From NCBI GenBank assembly GCA_000711775.1, contig ARYC01000775.1:40270-104269 (forward strand): a stretch of DNA of 64,000 nucleotides, written 5' to 3'. The DNA is from Oxytricha trifallax (taxonomy: Eukaryota > Ciliophora > Spirotrichea > Sporadotrichida > Oxytrichidae). The notes beneath the pieces were generated by a model, which saw nothing but the letters and a program-made list of their open reading frames with translations, was not told the DNA's origin and searched no databases. Below are positions 1 through 10,700 of the stretch, one piece after another. Positions within the stretch are counted from its first letter, which is position 1. Each line of letters opens with the position of its first letter. The position numbers and the translations under genes are program-made.

Positions 1-300
1 ATATTTCCTGCAGGTTGATTCATTGTTTCAAATCGTTTCTGCTTATTGAGCCTTTCCTGCTATTCTCTCTGAGACTCAAGAGTATTTGATTTTCTCTTTG
101 CTGGTACTAGTTTTTGAGTATCTACATCTTAAATCAAGAACTCACTAAAGTGATGCTTTTGCATATGCCTTTTAACTTTAGCTGAGTGAGTATATGGCTT
201 CATGCATGTTGTGCACTAATACCTGCCATCTACCTTATCGTGCTTGAAATACACCTTAGGCTTTCCAGAATGTATCTCTTTTTAATGCCTTTTCAAGCTT
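1..300 (-). pseudogene. TBE 57 kDa zinc finger-kinase, zinc-finger fragment
   Basis: Reading the minus strand with TAA/TAG as Gln, a C2H2 finger is visible around 150-255: YQCTTCMKPY, then HSAKVKRHMQKHH. The frame stays open to the window edge through a charged Q/K/R-rich linker. The same finger in the right-hand TBE reads YVCEFCEKPY...HMRDLKVHLKKKH, so the two copies are homologous. The kinase half lies outside the window. The upstream finger and the start codon were not clearly resolved. Confidence 0.75.
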
Positions 301-769
301 TATTCAGTTGAGAAAAAATTCTAGCACTCTTAACATTAAAATGTTTTTATTTTTTCAACTGGTATCTGTTCTTTTTCTTCCTCAATATAATCAATTTGAG
401 TTAAACTCCTATATCTGTGTTCTCCCTCTGGTTTATAATTTCTATGATAAAAACCTCTGCTTCAAACTCAAGAGCTCTAAGCTCTACCTCCCTTTCAACA
501 TAAATAATTTCAGGCTTTTGAGTTTAGCCAAAGTTTAGCTATGATTATCCTGCTCCAAGAGAAACTGCTTTACGATTTAAGTTAGCCGCCATGTTTAAAT
601 TCAAATTTAAATTTCTATTATAAAGCTTTAATAGCCTCTCTAGTTATATTTTACTCTGTATAGGAGTTGGCACTGCAACAATAATGATTGATATTGAAGA
701 GTTAGATATCATATTTATACTTAGTTTATTACTATAATTTTTCAAATTTCATGCTTAATTTTTTTAATT

Positions 770-1090
770 TTGGTACCAACATAAATAAAATTCAGGTTGG
801 TACTGGTACTAATTAGGTTTTGCACCATATTGGAACTTTTCCATTAAAACCTCATTAGTTTAAAACTAGGTACTAATTAAGTTTTGGTACTATTAAATTG
901 GTACCAATTAAAATTAAACGAATTTAGTACCAGTACTAATTAAATTAATACAAATTTAGTACTAATTTAATGGAACTAAATTGATTGAAATGGAGCTCCA
1001 TCTCTGCAGTTTTTTACAGCTTCTGCAAACTTTCTCCACGTATCTTTGCAGGGTTGACCTCCTATAAGATGCCCATATTTAATAGTAAGA
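770..1090. repeat. TBE internal spacer with degenerate GGTACTAATTAAG-type repeats
   Basis: The AT-rich spacer between the 57 kDa and 22 kDa genes holds many degenerate copies of a GGTACYAATTAA motif, in direct and inverted order. It is followed by a segment containing GGGTTGACCTCC (1050-1061). The right-hand TBE has a spacer of the same design (63690-64000) with a different repeat unit and AGGTTGACCTCC. The function is unknown; binding sites or fold-back structure are possible. Confidence 0.6.
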
Positions 1091-1168
1091 TTTTAAACAA
1101 TAGGATCCAGAAGTCTATATGTTATAATTGTTATAATTTGAAATTCATTTATAGGAAGAGGAACAAAG

Positions 1169-1951
1169 ATGGAATCACTCAATGATCAAATGAAAAGAGT
1201 CGAGGCTTAAGAAACGATATCAAGATTCAGAAGTAAGGAAGATCTCTATCGATACCTAACTTTACATGGTAAGATAACTTGATGAGTATTAACATATTAT
1301 ACAGTTGGTTTTTTCCTTCCAACAATGGAAGGTACCAAAATTTCATTCTTGAAAGCAATACTTTGTGAGGAGAAGAAAGCTTTTAAAAATAAAGACATTA
1401 AACTAATAGAAATTCCAAACTACCCTGAGATTTCAGTCACTAATCTTTATGAGGATGCCATGTAAGATGAGGAAGTGGTAGCTTACCTTCCTACCAAGAA
1501 ACAACTCTCTAATAAACTCCCAGAGAGGAACTTCTTCTTTTCTGACAATAAAAGAGGATTATCTCAGAGAAATTATTGAAGAAGCACATAAGAAACGATA
1601 TTCTATTTCTCCTGAAGACTAGAAGAAGCAAGGCATACTTATAAGCTCAGCTTGGCTAGAGGAACTTAAGAAGCATCCTTATCTTTCAAGTAAGCTTTGA
1701 CATACAACTTTGAAGGAAAATCTGGCACTGGTATATATCTTATGAAAGAGCATGCTAAGGTTCATAGAGAGAGAAAGTCACAGAAAATTCATGAAGTGAG
1801 CAAGAGACTTTATAAAGATGTTTAAAAGCGTGATGAAATGAACATAGATGCAGGAGCTGGCACTAAGAGAAGAAACATAGGCCCAAGCAAGCCATAAGAA
1901 GAGGAGAAGAAAGAGAAGCCAAACCCATTTATGGGCCAGTTTAATATGTGA
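1169..1951 (+). pseudogene. TBE 22 kDa ORF, decayed
   Basis: This is a TBE-encoded protein of unknown biochemical role. It begins MESLNDQMKRVEAQE. Conserved stretches follow in different frames: FLPTMEGTKISFLKAIL, IEIPNYPEISVTNLYEDA, YLPTKK...LPERNFFF, DYLREIIEEAHKKRY, then KHPYLSSKL and GTGIYLMKEHAKVH. At least three frame changes are needed, near 1280, 1570 and 1690, so it cannot be translated whole. The final TGA (1949-1951) lies only about 6 bases from the convergent transposase stop. The call rests on similarity to the known TBE 22 kDa family and on its position between the 57 and 42 kDa genes. Confidence 0.8.
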
Positions 1952-1957
1952 ATATAT

Positions 1958-2982
1958 TCATTCGTTTAAATCTAAAACTTATTTATAAACATTCATTCTT
2001 CCCTTTCTCGCACAAATTTTTGTCTTATCTACGCTCACTCTCTTACAGCTGCTTTGAATCAAGTCTACTGTATCGATGGGCAAGTCGTGCATAAGATGAT
2101 ACAGCAGAAGCTTCTTGTAGTGAGTCTTTATTTAACTCCAGTAGAATTCTATTCCATTAAATTAAGGGCTGTAAGGAACGTTGTATACAGGAGTTATGTT
2201 TAACTCTTCATAAGCTTTCTTAGACTCCTTAGTCTTATGAACTGATAGGTTATCAACTAACAGGATGATCTCTTGGTTGCTATACTTCTCTCTGAGCTAT
2301 GTAGGAACTCTATATACTACTCTCGCTTAATAGAGCGAGGGTGAATCACATAACTCTCTAAGCCTGAATCTTCACTTATACCAGCTAAAATTGCATGAGT
2401 GACTACCTTTACTTTTTAGTCATAAACTTCTATGTTATCATACTTCTTGTACCATGACTTATTAATAAAAGTGTTGAACGTAAACACAGCTTCATCCGCA
2501 TGTATGAACTTGATGTTATTATCAATAGCTATCTGTATTTAATCATATATATAGTTTAAATTATTACTATAAAATGGCACTGAAAAATCAATCACTCTCT
2601 TCACTCTGTTGACAGTCTTGAAAGTAATACCATTTCGTCTATAAATATTGGCTATAGTCTAAGGAGAGATACGCATGTCTGGAAACTTGCGAGAAAACAT
2701 GACAGCTCGTTATTCAAGAGGAAAGTGAGCCCAATACTTTAATGTCTTAGAGTCACAGAGATAGTCAATATGGACCTGTGAGAACTTATTTTCTTGCAGG
2801 ATGTTTTCAAGAGCCTGAGTTATAATGTTAAACAGCTAACAAGCAATGATACCTAACAGTTGAGGCACTCTTGTTTAGGAGTCTTGCTATGGCTGTATAA
2901 TTCAACACTGGTTTGACTTAGACTATATTAATACTTGTACCATACCTAAGCTGAAGCAGTAAATCTAAATATTACTCATCAT
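1958..2982 (-). pseudogene. TBE 42 kDa transposase (Tc1/mariner-IS630 type DDE), decayed
   Basis: An N-terminal helix-turn-helix-like part (NYTAIARLLNKSASTVRYH) is followed by the catalytic core. The three acidic residues of a DDE transposase are recognisable: FIHADEAVF (first D), ILLVDNLSVHKTK (second D) and FNGIEFYW (E). The tail ends at a TGA at 1958-1960. The reading frame breaks around 2820 and again around 2300, so this copy is probably inactive. TBE transposases of this type have been implicated in the cut-and-paste elimination of germline DNA during development in Oxytricha. Confidence 0.9.
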
Positions 2983-3043
2983 AAATAGACCCTAAATTTC
3001 GCTAATTTCTATTTATCATTTTGCAATTAGACTTAATTGCTCT

Positions 3044-3121
3044 ACTAACTCCAATAAGACCCCAACTATACCCTACAAATCAAAGCACTTATAAACCTCA
3101 CTAAGGGGTTTTGGGGTTTTG
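3044..3121. repeat. TBE terminal inverted repeat with telomeric G4T4 end
   Basis: The last 17 bases are GGGGTTTTGGGGTTTTG, two telomeric repeat units of the spirotrich type. The 78-base extent is taken from the known TBE family, not measured here. The right-hand TBE begins with the inverted form (61904-61920) carrying one substitution. Outside the 17-mer the two ends share only scattered blocks. Confidence 0.85.
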
Positions 3122-6100
3122 AATAAACTGTCGAAATCGATTTTGAATTCAAATAATTTCATTAACAAAAACGACTGTAGTGCGAGAGGTGATAGTTTTC
3201 AAAGATAGCAGAATAAAGCAAAAAGGTTAACAACTTCGACATAGATATAGAGTCTAAAAATTGGGAATTTAAGCTTAAAGAAATCTTAAATTGGTAATGA
3301 AATAAGATAATCTTCCAGCATATAGACACGAAGATTAACAGTAATGAAATCGCCAGAAAATAAAGTCATTTTGCCATATACTACAAGCAGAGTTTAATTT
3401 TACTTAATAAGGAGTTTTTATAAAATAAAGAAATAAATATAATTATTTTAGAGATATTGATCATAATTAATCCAAGACGATGGTATCTCCAAGAAATTTA
3501 ACTAACGCTAAGATTGATAGCTTAAAACCCTTACCTTCTAACTAATAAGATAAATATCAAAATATTTAATAAAAATTGAGGAAAAAATTTTATTACTACA
3601 ATTTAATATTTATTTGATAAAAATTAAATTAAAAATTATAGCAATATTTATAAGTTCTTTTAAATTCCCCTTAGAAATCATAAAGAAATCGACTTGAAAT
3701 TAACAAGTAGCCTTTTAGCTCGAAAATAAAAGAGTTGAGTCCATGTTCTCCAACTAGTGATGAAGAACATACAAAACTAAATTTATTTATATTTTTCCAT
3801 TAAATTTAAAGGCCTTATCATTGTTGATAACTATTTTATTTATCTTGTTATACAAGAAGTTTCTAGCGATAAGCTAATGAAATTAAACATGTAGTTTAAA
3901 ACGACTAGTAAAACTATGAAATTAAATCAAATTAACAATTATCTGAAAGATCTGATTTACAGAAAATTATTCCAGAAAGCTATAAAAGCATAAAAATTAA
4001 GAATTTGAGTAGTAACTCAAAGTCAAAGGTACAGTCTAGAAATTTGTAGAAAAGTGTTTAAAGTAAATAGTAGATTTAGCATTTGAGAGACATCGCTAAG
4101 AAATCGTTCAATTTATATAAATATTATGTGCTAAGATATCATATTTATTGATTTATCTCTATAGAAATCTAAAAAAACAATATAATTTATCTCCTCTGCT
4201 TAATCAAACTCAAGACAAAAGGAAAAGAGTTGAGACTCCAGATGATATCATGAGCAATCCCAGGATGTTCAAAAGCATAGATGAATGTCTTAAGTTGTAA
4301 AATACAGTTAGTGAAAAATTTGATTATTTAGAAACTTCGAGTTAGAAATAAGACAATAAAATTAACACATTGAATTGCTTCAAACCTTCCTCCTATCTTG
4401 GTATAATAAAATTGGTTTTATTTATAAAAAATCATAATATAAATGAAAAGGAAATTAACAAAGTTTTATATCATACCAAGCCTTAAGCGAAGCATTAAAT
4501 TTAAAAAGATTTTTTTAATTCTCAGTTTTCTCCAATGGACAAAAATAAACAGGACCTAGTTCCAAACCTCAAAATGTCCCCTCTAAAACAATTCTACAAG
4601 GCAGCTAGTAAGACTTAGTTACTTAATGACATTTAAAATGTCTCCTAAACTTAGAGATAGCAGAAAAAGTCTAATGTTTATGATATTAAATCCCAACCTA
4701 TAACCAGCTAGAAATACCAAAAACATCTGAAAATTGACTCTTAAAAGAACTACCTGAAGAATTAGTATCAAGGGATATTCTCAAAGTCTTTGCAAGTTAT
4801 AGATAGTTCAACTAATAAACAAGCTGAGAATATTTCTAATCAAACTATAAACATGATTTACAGTGCAACTAAAGGGGATCAACTTGATGAAAATAAAACT
4901 TTCATTTCATAGCAATCTAAATAGTCCAAACAATCTATTAAGTCAAGCTAAACAATTAAAGAATCTTAAAGTGCCAGTAAAATGCCTATAGGTGCTAAGA
5001 AAATGCAAAATGTTTAAAATTTTCAAATTATTAATCAGACGAAAAGCACATAGCATTATTTTGGAAGTACAATTTAGGCTTCTTAAAAGACTGATTAAGT
5101 TACTAATAATTCATATCCTGTTAAATAGGTTGGAAAAATCAAAAATATGCTATCATAGTCACCTACAGTTTGTTAAACGCAGGAGGAAGATTAATCTGAA
5201 AGTATAGATATTGATGAGGGTGTCAAAATTAAAGGAGTCAAAAAGTTTGTTAGTGCTTAGTGTCAAGATAAAATTAGATCTAGATCAAGAGGGTCTAATA
5301 TTAATCCACGAATAAGTATTTATATATGATTAATGCCTTTAAATTATTCCTATTCTACAACTTTTTCATTAACAAAATAGCAGCTTGAAAAGGCAATCCT
5401 TTTCTAAGCAAGACTTAGCCCCACACGAAAGATTTATGTAAAGTTTAATAACTAAGACTAAGCCACCTATTCAATAAGCAAATGCTAAATAATCTTCTGT
5501 TACTATAATTGAATTCTAAAACAGAGAGAGCTCGAAATCAACTTTAAGAAACAGTCAACAGCAGCAACAAACTCTTCAACAAGATAAAAATCCATACTTC
5601 TATGTATCAAGGGGGAGTATCACTAAATCAGCTATAGATAAGAATAGCAAAACCTAGAATCATAAAAAATTTGATTAAGACAATATAAATTAAGTGAAAG
5701 AATATTCACCGTTAAGGATAAATAAACCAAGATCAAGCATTGAATACATGAAGAGATCATCCCAGCCCAGAAATCCTGTACCTACTGAATATACTCACAG
5801 CATAATTTATAATTTCTGGATATATTTCTCAAAAAATTACAGATATAGCTTATTTTCACCATTTTTGCACAGCCAGACACAATCGATGTCTATTACATCA
5901 AGCTTGAAAAAACCTCCCACAAAGAAAAGTTTCATAAGTGAATAAAAATCTTAAAATATAAAAATCAACAACCCTCCCCTAAAATCTTAGAAATAGTTAA
6001 GTAGTAAGAAATCTCCTAGAGCAGTCATTGACATCAACAGTCAATTGTAAAAAGCTGAGTTAAATTATTTCAAGACTACCTTGAAAAAGAAGAAATCTTA

Positions 6101-6170
6101 AGAGAAAATTAGAACTACTAAAACCAAGTCGATTAACTTTGATAATAAAAAAATAAAATAAAAATATTGA
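3122..6170 (+). CDS. Q/S/N/K-rich protein of unknown function, 5' end interrupted by TBE
   Basis: With TAA/TAG as Gln, a frame opens directly at the TBE border (NKLSKSILNSNNF...) and runs to about 3440 with coding-like S/K/Q composition (VMKSPENKVILPYTTS). A second block starts MVSPRNLTNAKID at 3483. The main body is open from about 4190 to 5325 and from about 5380 to the TGA at 6168-6170. Recognisable stretches include VETPDDIMSNPRMFKS and IEYMKRSSQPRNPVPTEY. A 12-bp repeat (AAAAGAGTTGAG at 3728-3739 and 4223-4234) is a likely pointer. I do not recognise a domain; the protein is low-complexity, Gln/Ser/Lys-rich, and rich in short basic patches. The true start is unknown because the first MDS may lie beyond the TBE. 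Confidence 0.55.
3728..4234. other. IES with 12-bp pointer AAAAGAGTTGAG
   Basis: The exact direct repeat AAAAGAGTTGAG lies at both ends (3728-3739, 4223-4234). The right copy is in frame with the downstream block (KRVETPDDIM), and the left copy can be read in the same phase (QLENKRVE). About 495 bases would be removed. A 12-bp match is well above chance here, but no homologue confirms the join. Confidence 0.5.
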
Positions 6171-6249
6171 TTTCTAGGGATGATATATTAAGGTTTTCGC
6201 AAAATAAAAATTTCACTTAATTTTTTTAATAATTTATTTAGATAGTAAA

Positions 6250-7279
6250 ATGAAAATGTAAACTGCATCCAGAAATACAGAGCAACCTGAGAAGCTCACT
6301 TAAAATTTTAATTTCTCTATGAAAGATTAAAAAAGTGACAACATCATTGATTTCTTAAGTTCAATGCACGAAAAATCAAGTTAAAAACAGTAGCTGATAG
6401 ATTTAAATAAAATACCACCTCCCAAGAGAAAAGTAAATAACTATGATGATTTGGACATTTAAAATTAGCTTGATTTTGAGAATGAATAAATTAATGATTT
6501 AGATGTCGTTAATTTCTCTCTCAATCAAAAGTTTTAATTGTATTTTTTATTATATGCCTTATTAATTATTGTTTGATTTATTTATAAATTCAATTAATGA
6601 CACATTTTAAATAAATATAAAATGTATCATGAATGAGTTGATGTCAATAAACATTAGATAAAACCAAAACACGAAGCATTTGGTACAAACTACAATCTCA
6701 AACAATGAAAATTAATAATAAGATGAAAATCTTCAAACCCCTTATAACATTTAGCAGTGCAACATTTTAGACTATCAATTTGAAAATTATGCAAATTAAA
6801 ATCAGAACTCAGACTCCCCTGTCAAAAACTAAAATCTAATTTTTTCACCACAGACTCTAAACGATATCAATAAAGATTTCAAATAAAGCACTTCAAACAA
6901 AAAATAGTAAAATTCCAAGAGTAAATCCAAAAGATAAAATTAATTTGATAGAGATGACATGATGAATGAGATGCCACTAGTCACAGATTATGAAAATGTT
7001 ATATTTAGCATGGGAGATGAGGAATTAAGTGGGAGTCAGAGCTGTAGTGTCAGGTAATCATTAGACTTCATACAGTTTAATCATGGGGGTGTCTAGTAAT
7101 ATAATGAGGAAAATAAATAACAATAAAAAGTGAATAATGACAAATAAGATGTTGTGGATGTTAACTTGAAACAGGCTTCATTTATTTACACAAAATTATT
7201 TAACTAGTTGGGGTTGTGGCGATTGAGAAATTAGAATATAAAAAATATAATGATTATTTAAAAATATGCACAATTTTGA
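6250..7279 (+). CDS. Hypothetical N/Q/D-rich protein
   Basis: The first block starts at ATG 6250 (MKMQTASRNTEQPEKLTQNF...) and contains DLNKIPPPKRKVNNYDDLD, a short proline-basic patch followed by acid. A second open block runs from about 6630 to 7200 (PVKNQNLIFSPQTLNDINK; MMNEMPLVTDYENVIFSMG). The two blocks are separated by roughly 90 AT-rich bases, probably an IES (about 6540-6630). The first downstream TGA in frame is at 7277-7279, but the coding signal fades after about 7200. No domain recognised. It lies 80 bases after the preceding gene's stop on the same strand. Confidence 0.5.
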
Positions 7280-7770
7280 TTGGAGATCATTGTAAAATTA
7301 TAAAATATTTCCGGAAATTTATTTTATTTGAAATAGAGCCAAAAATTTACTATTCTAAAAATGAGAAAATTAATGTGTTAAAAAAATCTCAAGAAATAAA
7401 TAATAAAAGTTCAAAATAAATTCAAGGAAATTATAGCATCATGAATCAATATAACTTAATTATTGTATTTGAGATAATTTTATATACAACATAAATTTCT
7501 ATGTTTAAGTGTAAGATTATGAAATTATCTTAAATAAAAAGAAATTACAAAGTTAATAAAAAGTATTTAATTAAAAGCTTGATTGTAAATAAAGAAATGA
7601 ACTTATCAATCAATATATTACTAATTGATTGATTAGGAAGGAAATAAAGAAATGCTATTTACTCAATTTATTGATACTTTTGTTATTTCATTGATTTGGG
7701 ATATCTCCAATTGATATTTATTCATTGTTGAAGTACTAAAATAATTTAATAATGATATCCAAAACTAATC
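7280..7770. other. AT-rich stretch, no gene seen
   Basis: Very AT-rich sequence with no coding signal in either strand beyond chance open frames, which are common when only TGA stops translation. It lies between the convergent ends of a plus-strand gene and the minus-strand DNA2-like gene, and probably contains chromosome-end sites for both. Confidence 0.5.
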
Positions 7771-10700
7771 TCATAATATAATTATAAAACATTTTTTGTA
7801 CTACCTATTTTCATCAGAGAGGTTCATCATTATATAAAAATCATTTTCTTCAAGTTCAGTGTACCAACCCTTCATTTTGCAAGCTAAAAACAGTTTATAG
7901 AGTTGCTTTTATTGCTTCAAATTTTCTTTGGATCCAATGACTATCAATTTTAATTAAATTTAATGTATTAAACACAGTCAATATGAAGTAATTAATAAAA
8001 ATTAATATAATTATAATTTTTTCTTGGGTCTTGACAGCACATAATTCAATTTCTTAAAGTCTTTTATAGGTTAATACTTTTCTTCTTTAACTTATTGCTA
8101 TGATTTCACTTGATCTTCCTTAATTTCTTCTGTAGTTTTTAGTTCCTCAGCAGTTTTAGAATTAGTTTATTGAATTAAGTTTTTGTCTGCTCCTTATGAC
8201 CATAGTCCACATGAAAATATTAAGATATCGCAATCAAGCTAATTTCCCACTCTATCTACTGAGGTTATTTGTAGATCTATCTGTAATTTTGATTATTGTT
8301 GCTAGATTTAATCAGCTCCAATTTACTAATCTAGAGGAAGCTATTATTGCTCATGCAAATTATCGTTATTAATAATAGATTTTTACTAATTTTATGGCTT
8401 GGCTTTCAGTTATTTATTAAGATAACTAGAGTGGTCTTAACCTGCAGCGACAACCGCTACTTTCAAAGAATTTCCTTCATCTGGCATTGAAACAGCATTT
8501 TCTTATAAATCTTTCAGTATAATCTCTATTATTGAAGCTTCTATGAAATTCTTGGATTTTATTGTTGATTATCTGTGAGACAAGGGGATCTTAGAAATTA
8601 TGTTATCAGGGTTTATTATTAGAACTTAATTAGTACGGGTTTTATCTAACCAATGACGATTTTGATCCCTCTAAGCTAATTTTATAGTTATATAAATATT
8701 ATATTAAGAAAGCTTGAAGGATGCTTGGTTGATAAACAACTCTTTGTAAAGCAATATTATAAAGAAATTTCCAAAAAACTGAAAATTTAAATTTGTTAGT
8801 AATCATAATAAATAGATAAATATTGTCCAGGTTACAAATCATTTCATCATTGTAATTTAGTTTATTAGCAACCTCCATTACATCTTTATTAACCCTGTAT
8901 AACATGTAATATTTAAATTTTTGTAAAGATCTTAGAGTTATCACTTTGTTACTTCTTATTTATTAATTTATTATACTATACCTTGAACTTAGTCAAATTT
9001 GACTTCTGTTCCTCACATAATCTCTCAAACAAACTCTTCCCTAAGCCTTTTCTCTCAGCAATAAATGACTTAACTTGAATGCTACGCTGCTTGAAATCCC
9101 CAGCCATTATAAACTTTTCACTTATTATGATTGGTCCAAGAGCCAGTGGTTCAGATATCTATTCTGCATCATCGAATATGCAATAGTCGAATTTCTTTAC
9201 TGCGAGTAGGATTGGGTTGTTCATTGAGAGACAAGTCATGCCAAAGACAAATGTCTGATCTAGAAAATCTGTGATTTGCTGCATCGAAGTGAAAGTATTA
9301 ATTAAACAGGAGTTTAATATAGTAACTTAATAATAATACTAGAAGTAATGACCTTATCTCTAATTCTTTGATCTACTGAAGATGCATTGCTAGAAATTCT
9401 AGTGAAATTTTCAAACCCACTTTCTTTCAAACTTACTAACAAACTGTCAACTTGCTAGTTTGAGAAGTTCACTAGTAATAAACTATAGATCTTAACATAT
9501 GTTAGTATTACACAAGGATATTATTAAAGGCAAATTAGTAATTCCAGATTTTGTAATATATTGAAGTTTATTTTCTTCTTGATACTAGCAAGTATATTAA
9601 TCAAAGTAACTATAGTCTAGGTTTTACCAGAACCAGGGACACCATATATCATCTAAAAGTCCTAGCACAATATGCTTTTACTGATAGCAGTTTTCTAATC
9701 ATCATTTAAATTCATCATTTTATCCTTGAACTTTTAAGTAACCATGTTTATATGCTTCTCTGGGATTTCATAGGTTTGTTTTTTCAATACTAAAAGATCT
9801 TTTAGCTTGTCAAATCTGTTATCAGTGCAGAGAGCGAGGATGTTACTTCTCATCATAGAATATGAAAAATTTGAAAATGGTTCACTTTCGATTGTCCAAA
9901 TAACTTATTCTTCCTAGTTTTGAGATAAGGGGTCTAAATATAAATACTTTAATAAAGTCTTTAAGCTTTTTATGAAAGAAATCAAAGAATAATTATAAGT
10001 TTAAAAGTCTTTTCCTCCGAGGGCATCCTTGCTCAGGTTTTAAGGCATAAGATGAGCAAATTCAATAGTGTAAATGACTACTTAACAGAAATACTTATCT
10101 ATATCTTGCATTTTATTTTCTATATCTTCAAGTAACACTTGAGAGTCCTCGATCTGTATAGGATTGTCCAGGTTATTTTAACTTTTTAAGGGTGAGTCAC
10201 CTGTAAAAGTTTTTGGTTTAAAGTCAATTTCTCTAGAAATAAGGTACCCCTTAGAAAAGGTAATATTCCCTTTAGTATACAAATTTACGAATGTACTTTC
10301 TGAAAGTATTTGACTAGTATCTTTCTCACTTTCTAATGCTGGTTCAATAAATTCCTTCTCTAAAGTAATTAAACTTCCACCCTTCTAATTTGAGACTACT
10401 TTAACAATTTTCAAGTTGGTTTCTCTTTAGAAACTCTGTTTATTGGCTTAATTTGAATTTCTGTCTGTCTCTGCGTTTTACTCTAATTATATGCACTCCA
10501 CAAACTTCTTATAGTACAGTTTCACTTTGGTTTCTAGAGTCTTCTCCATATCTTAGAAAGTAGGGAACTAACCTGCTGGGGATTTTCTGTAGTCCTCAGG
10601 TTCTAAAGTCAGGGCTGTGATTGTGCAAACATTTCTAGCATAGCAATATTTACACTCTGAGGTTTATTTTATCATTTATGGGTACTTAATAAGATTAAGG

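Larger units (their letters stand above)
1..3121. mobile_element. TBE transposon (telomere-bearing element), right-hand part, decayed
   Basis: The element runs in from the left edge and ends at a 17-base G4T4G4T4G terminus (3105-3121), the mark of TBE elements of Oxytricha-type ciliates. Its three genes are recognisable in the known TBE order: a zinc-finger part of the 57 kDa protein (minus, left edge), the 22 kDa ORF (plus) and the 42 kDa transposase (minus, nearest the terminus). All three need frameshifts or are cut, so this copy looks inactive. TBE elements are germline-limited and are removed during macronuclear development. The flanking triplet AAT (3122-3124) fits the 3-bp ANT target that TBEs duplicate; the other copy of the duplication lies outside the window. 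Confidence 0.9.

Noticed and set aside
3105-3121. G4T4 tract as a true chromosome end
   Set aside because: Sequence continues on both sides and the tract is the known terminus of a TBE element beside its transposase gene.
7216-7419. 67-codon frame starting MAIEKLEYKKYND
   Set aside because: It starts in the fading end of the preceding gene in another frame and is dominated by I/K/N/Y from AT-rich DNA.
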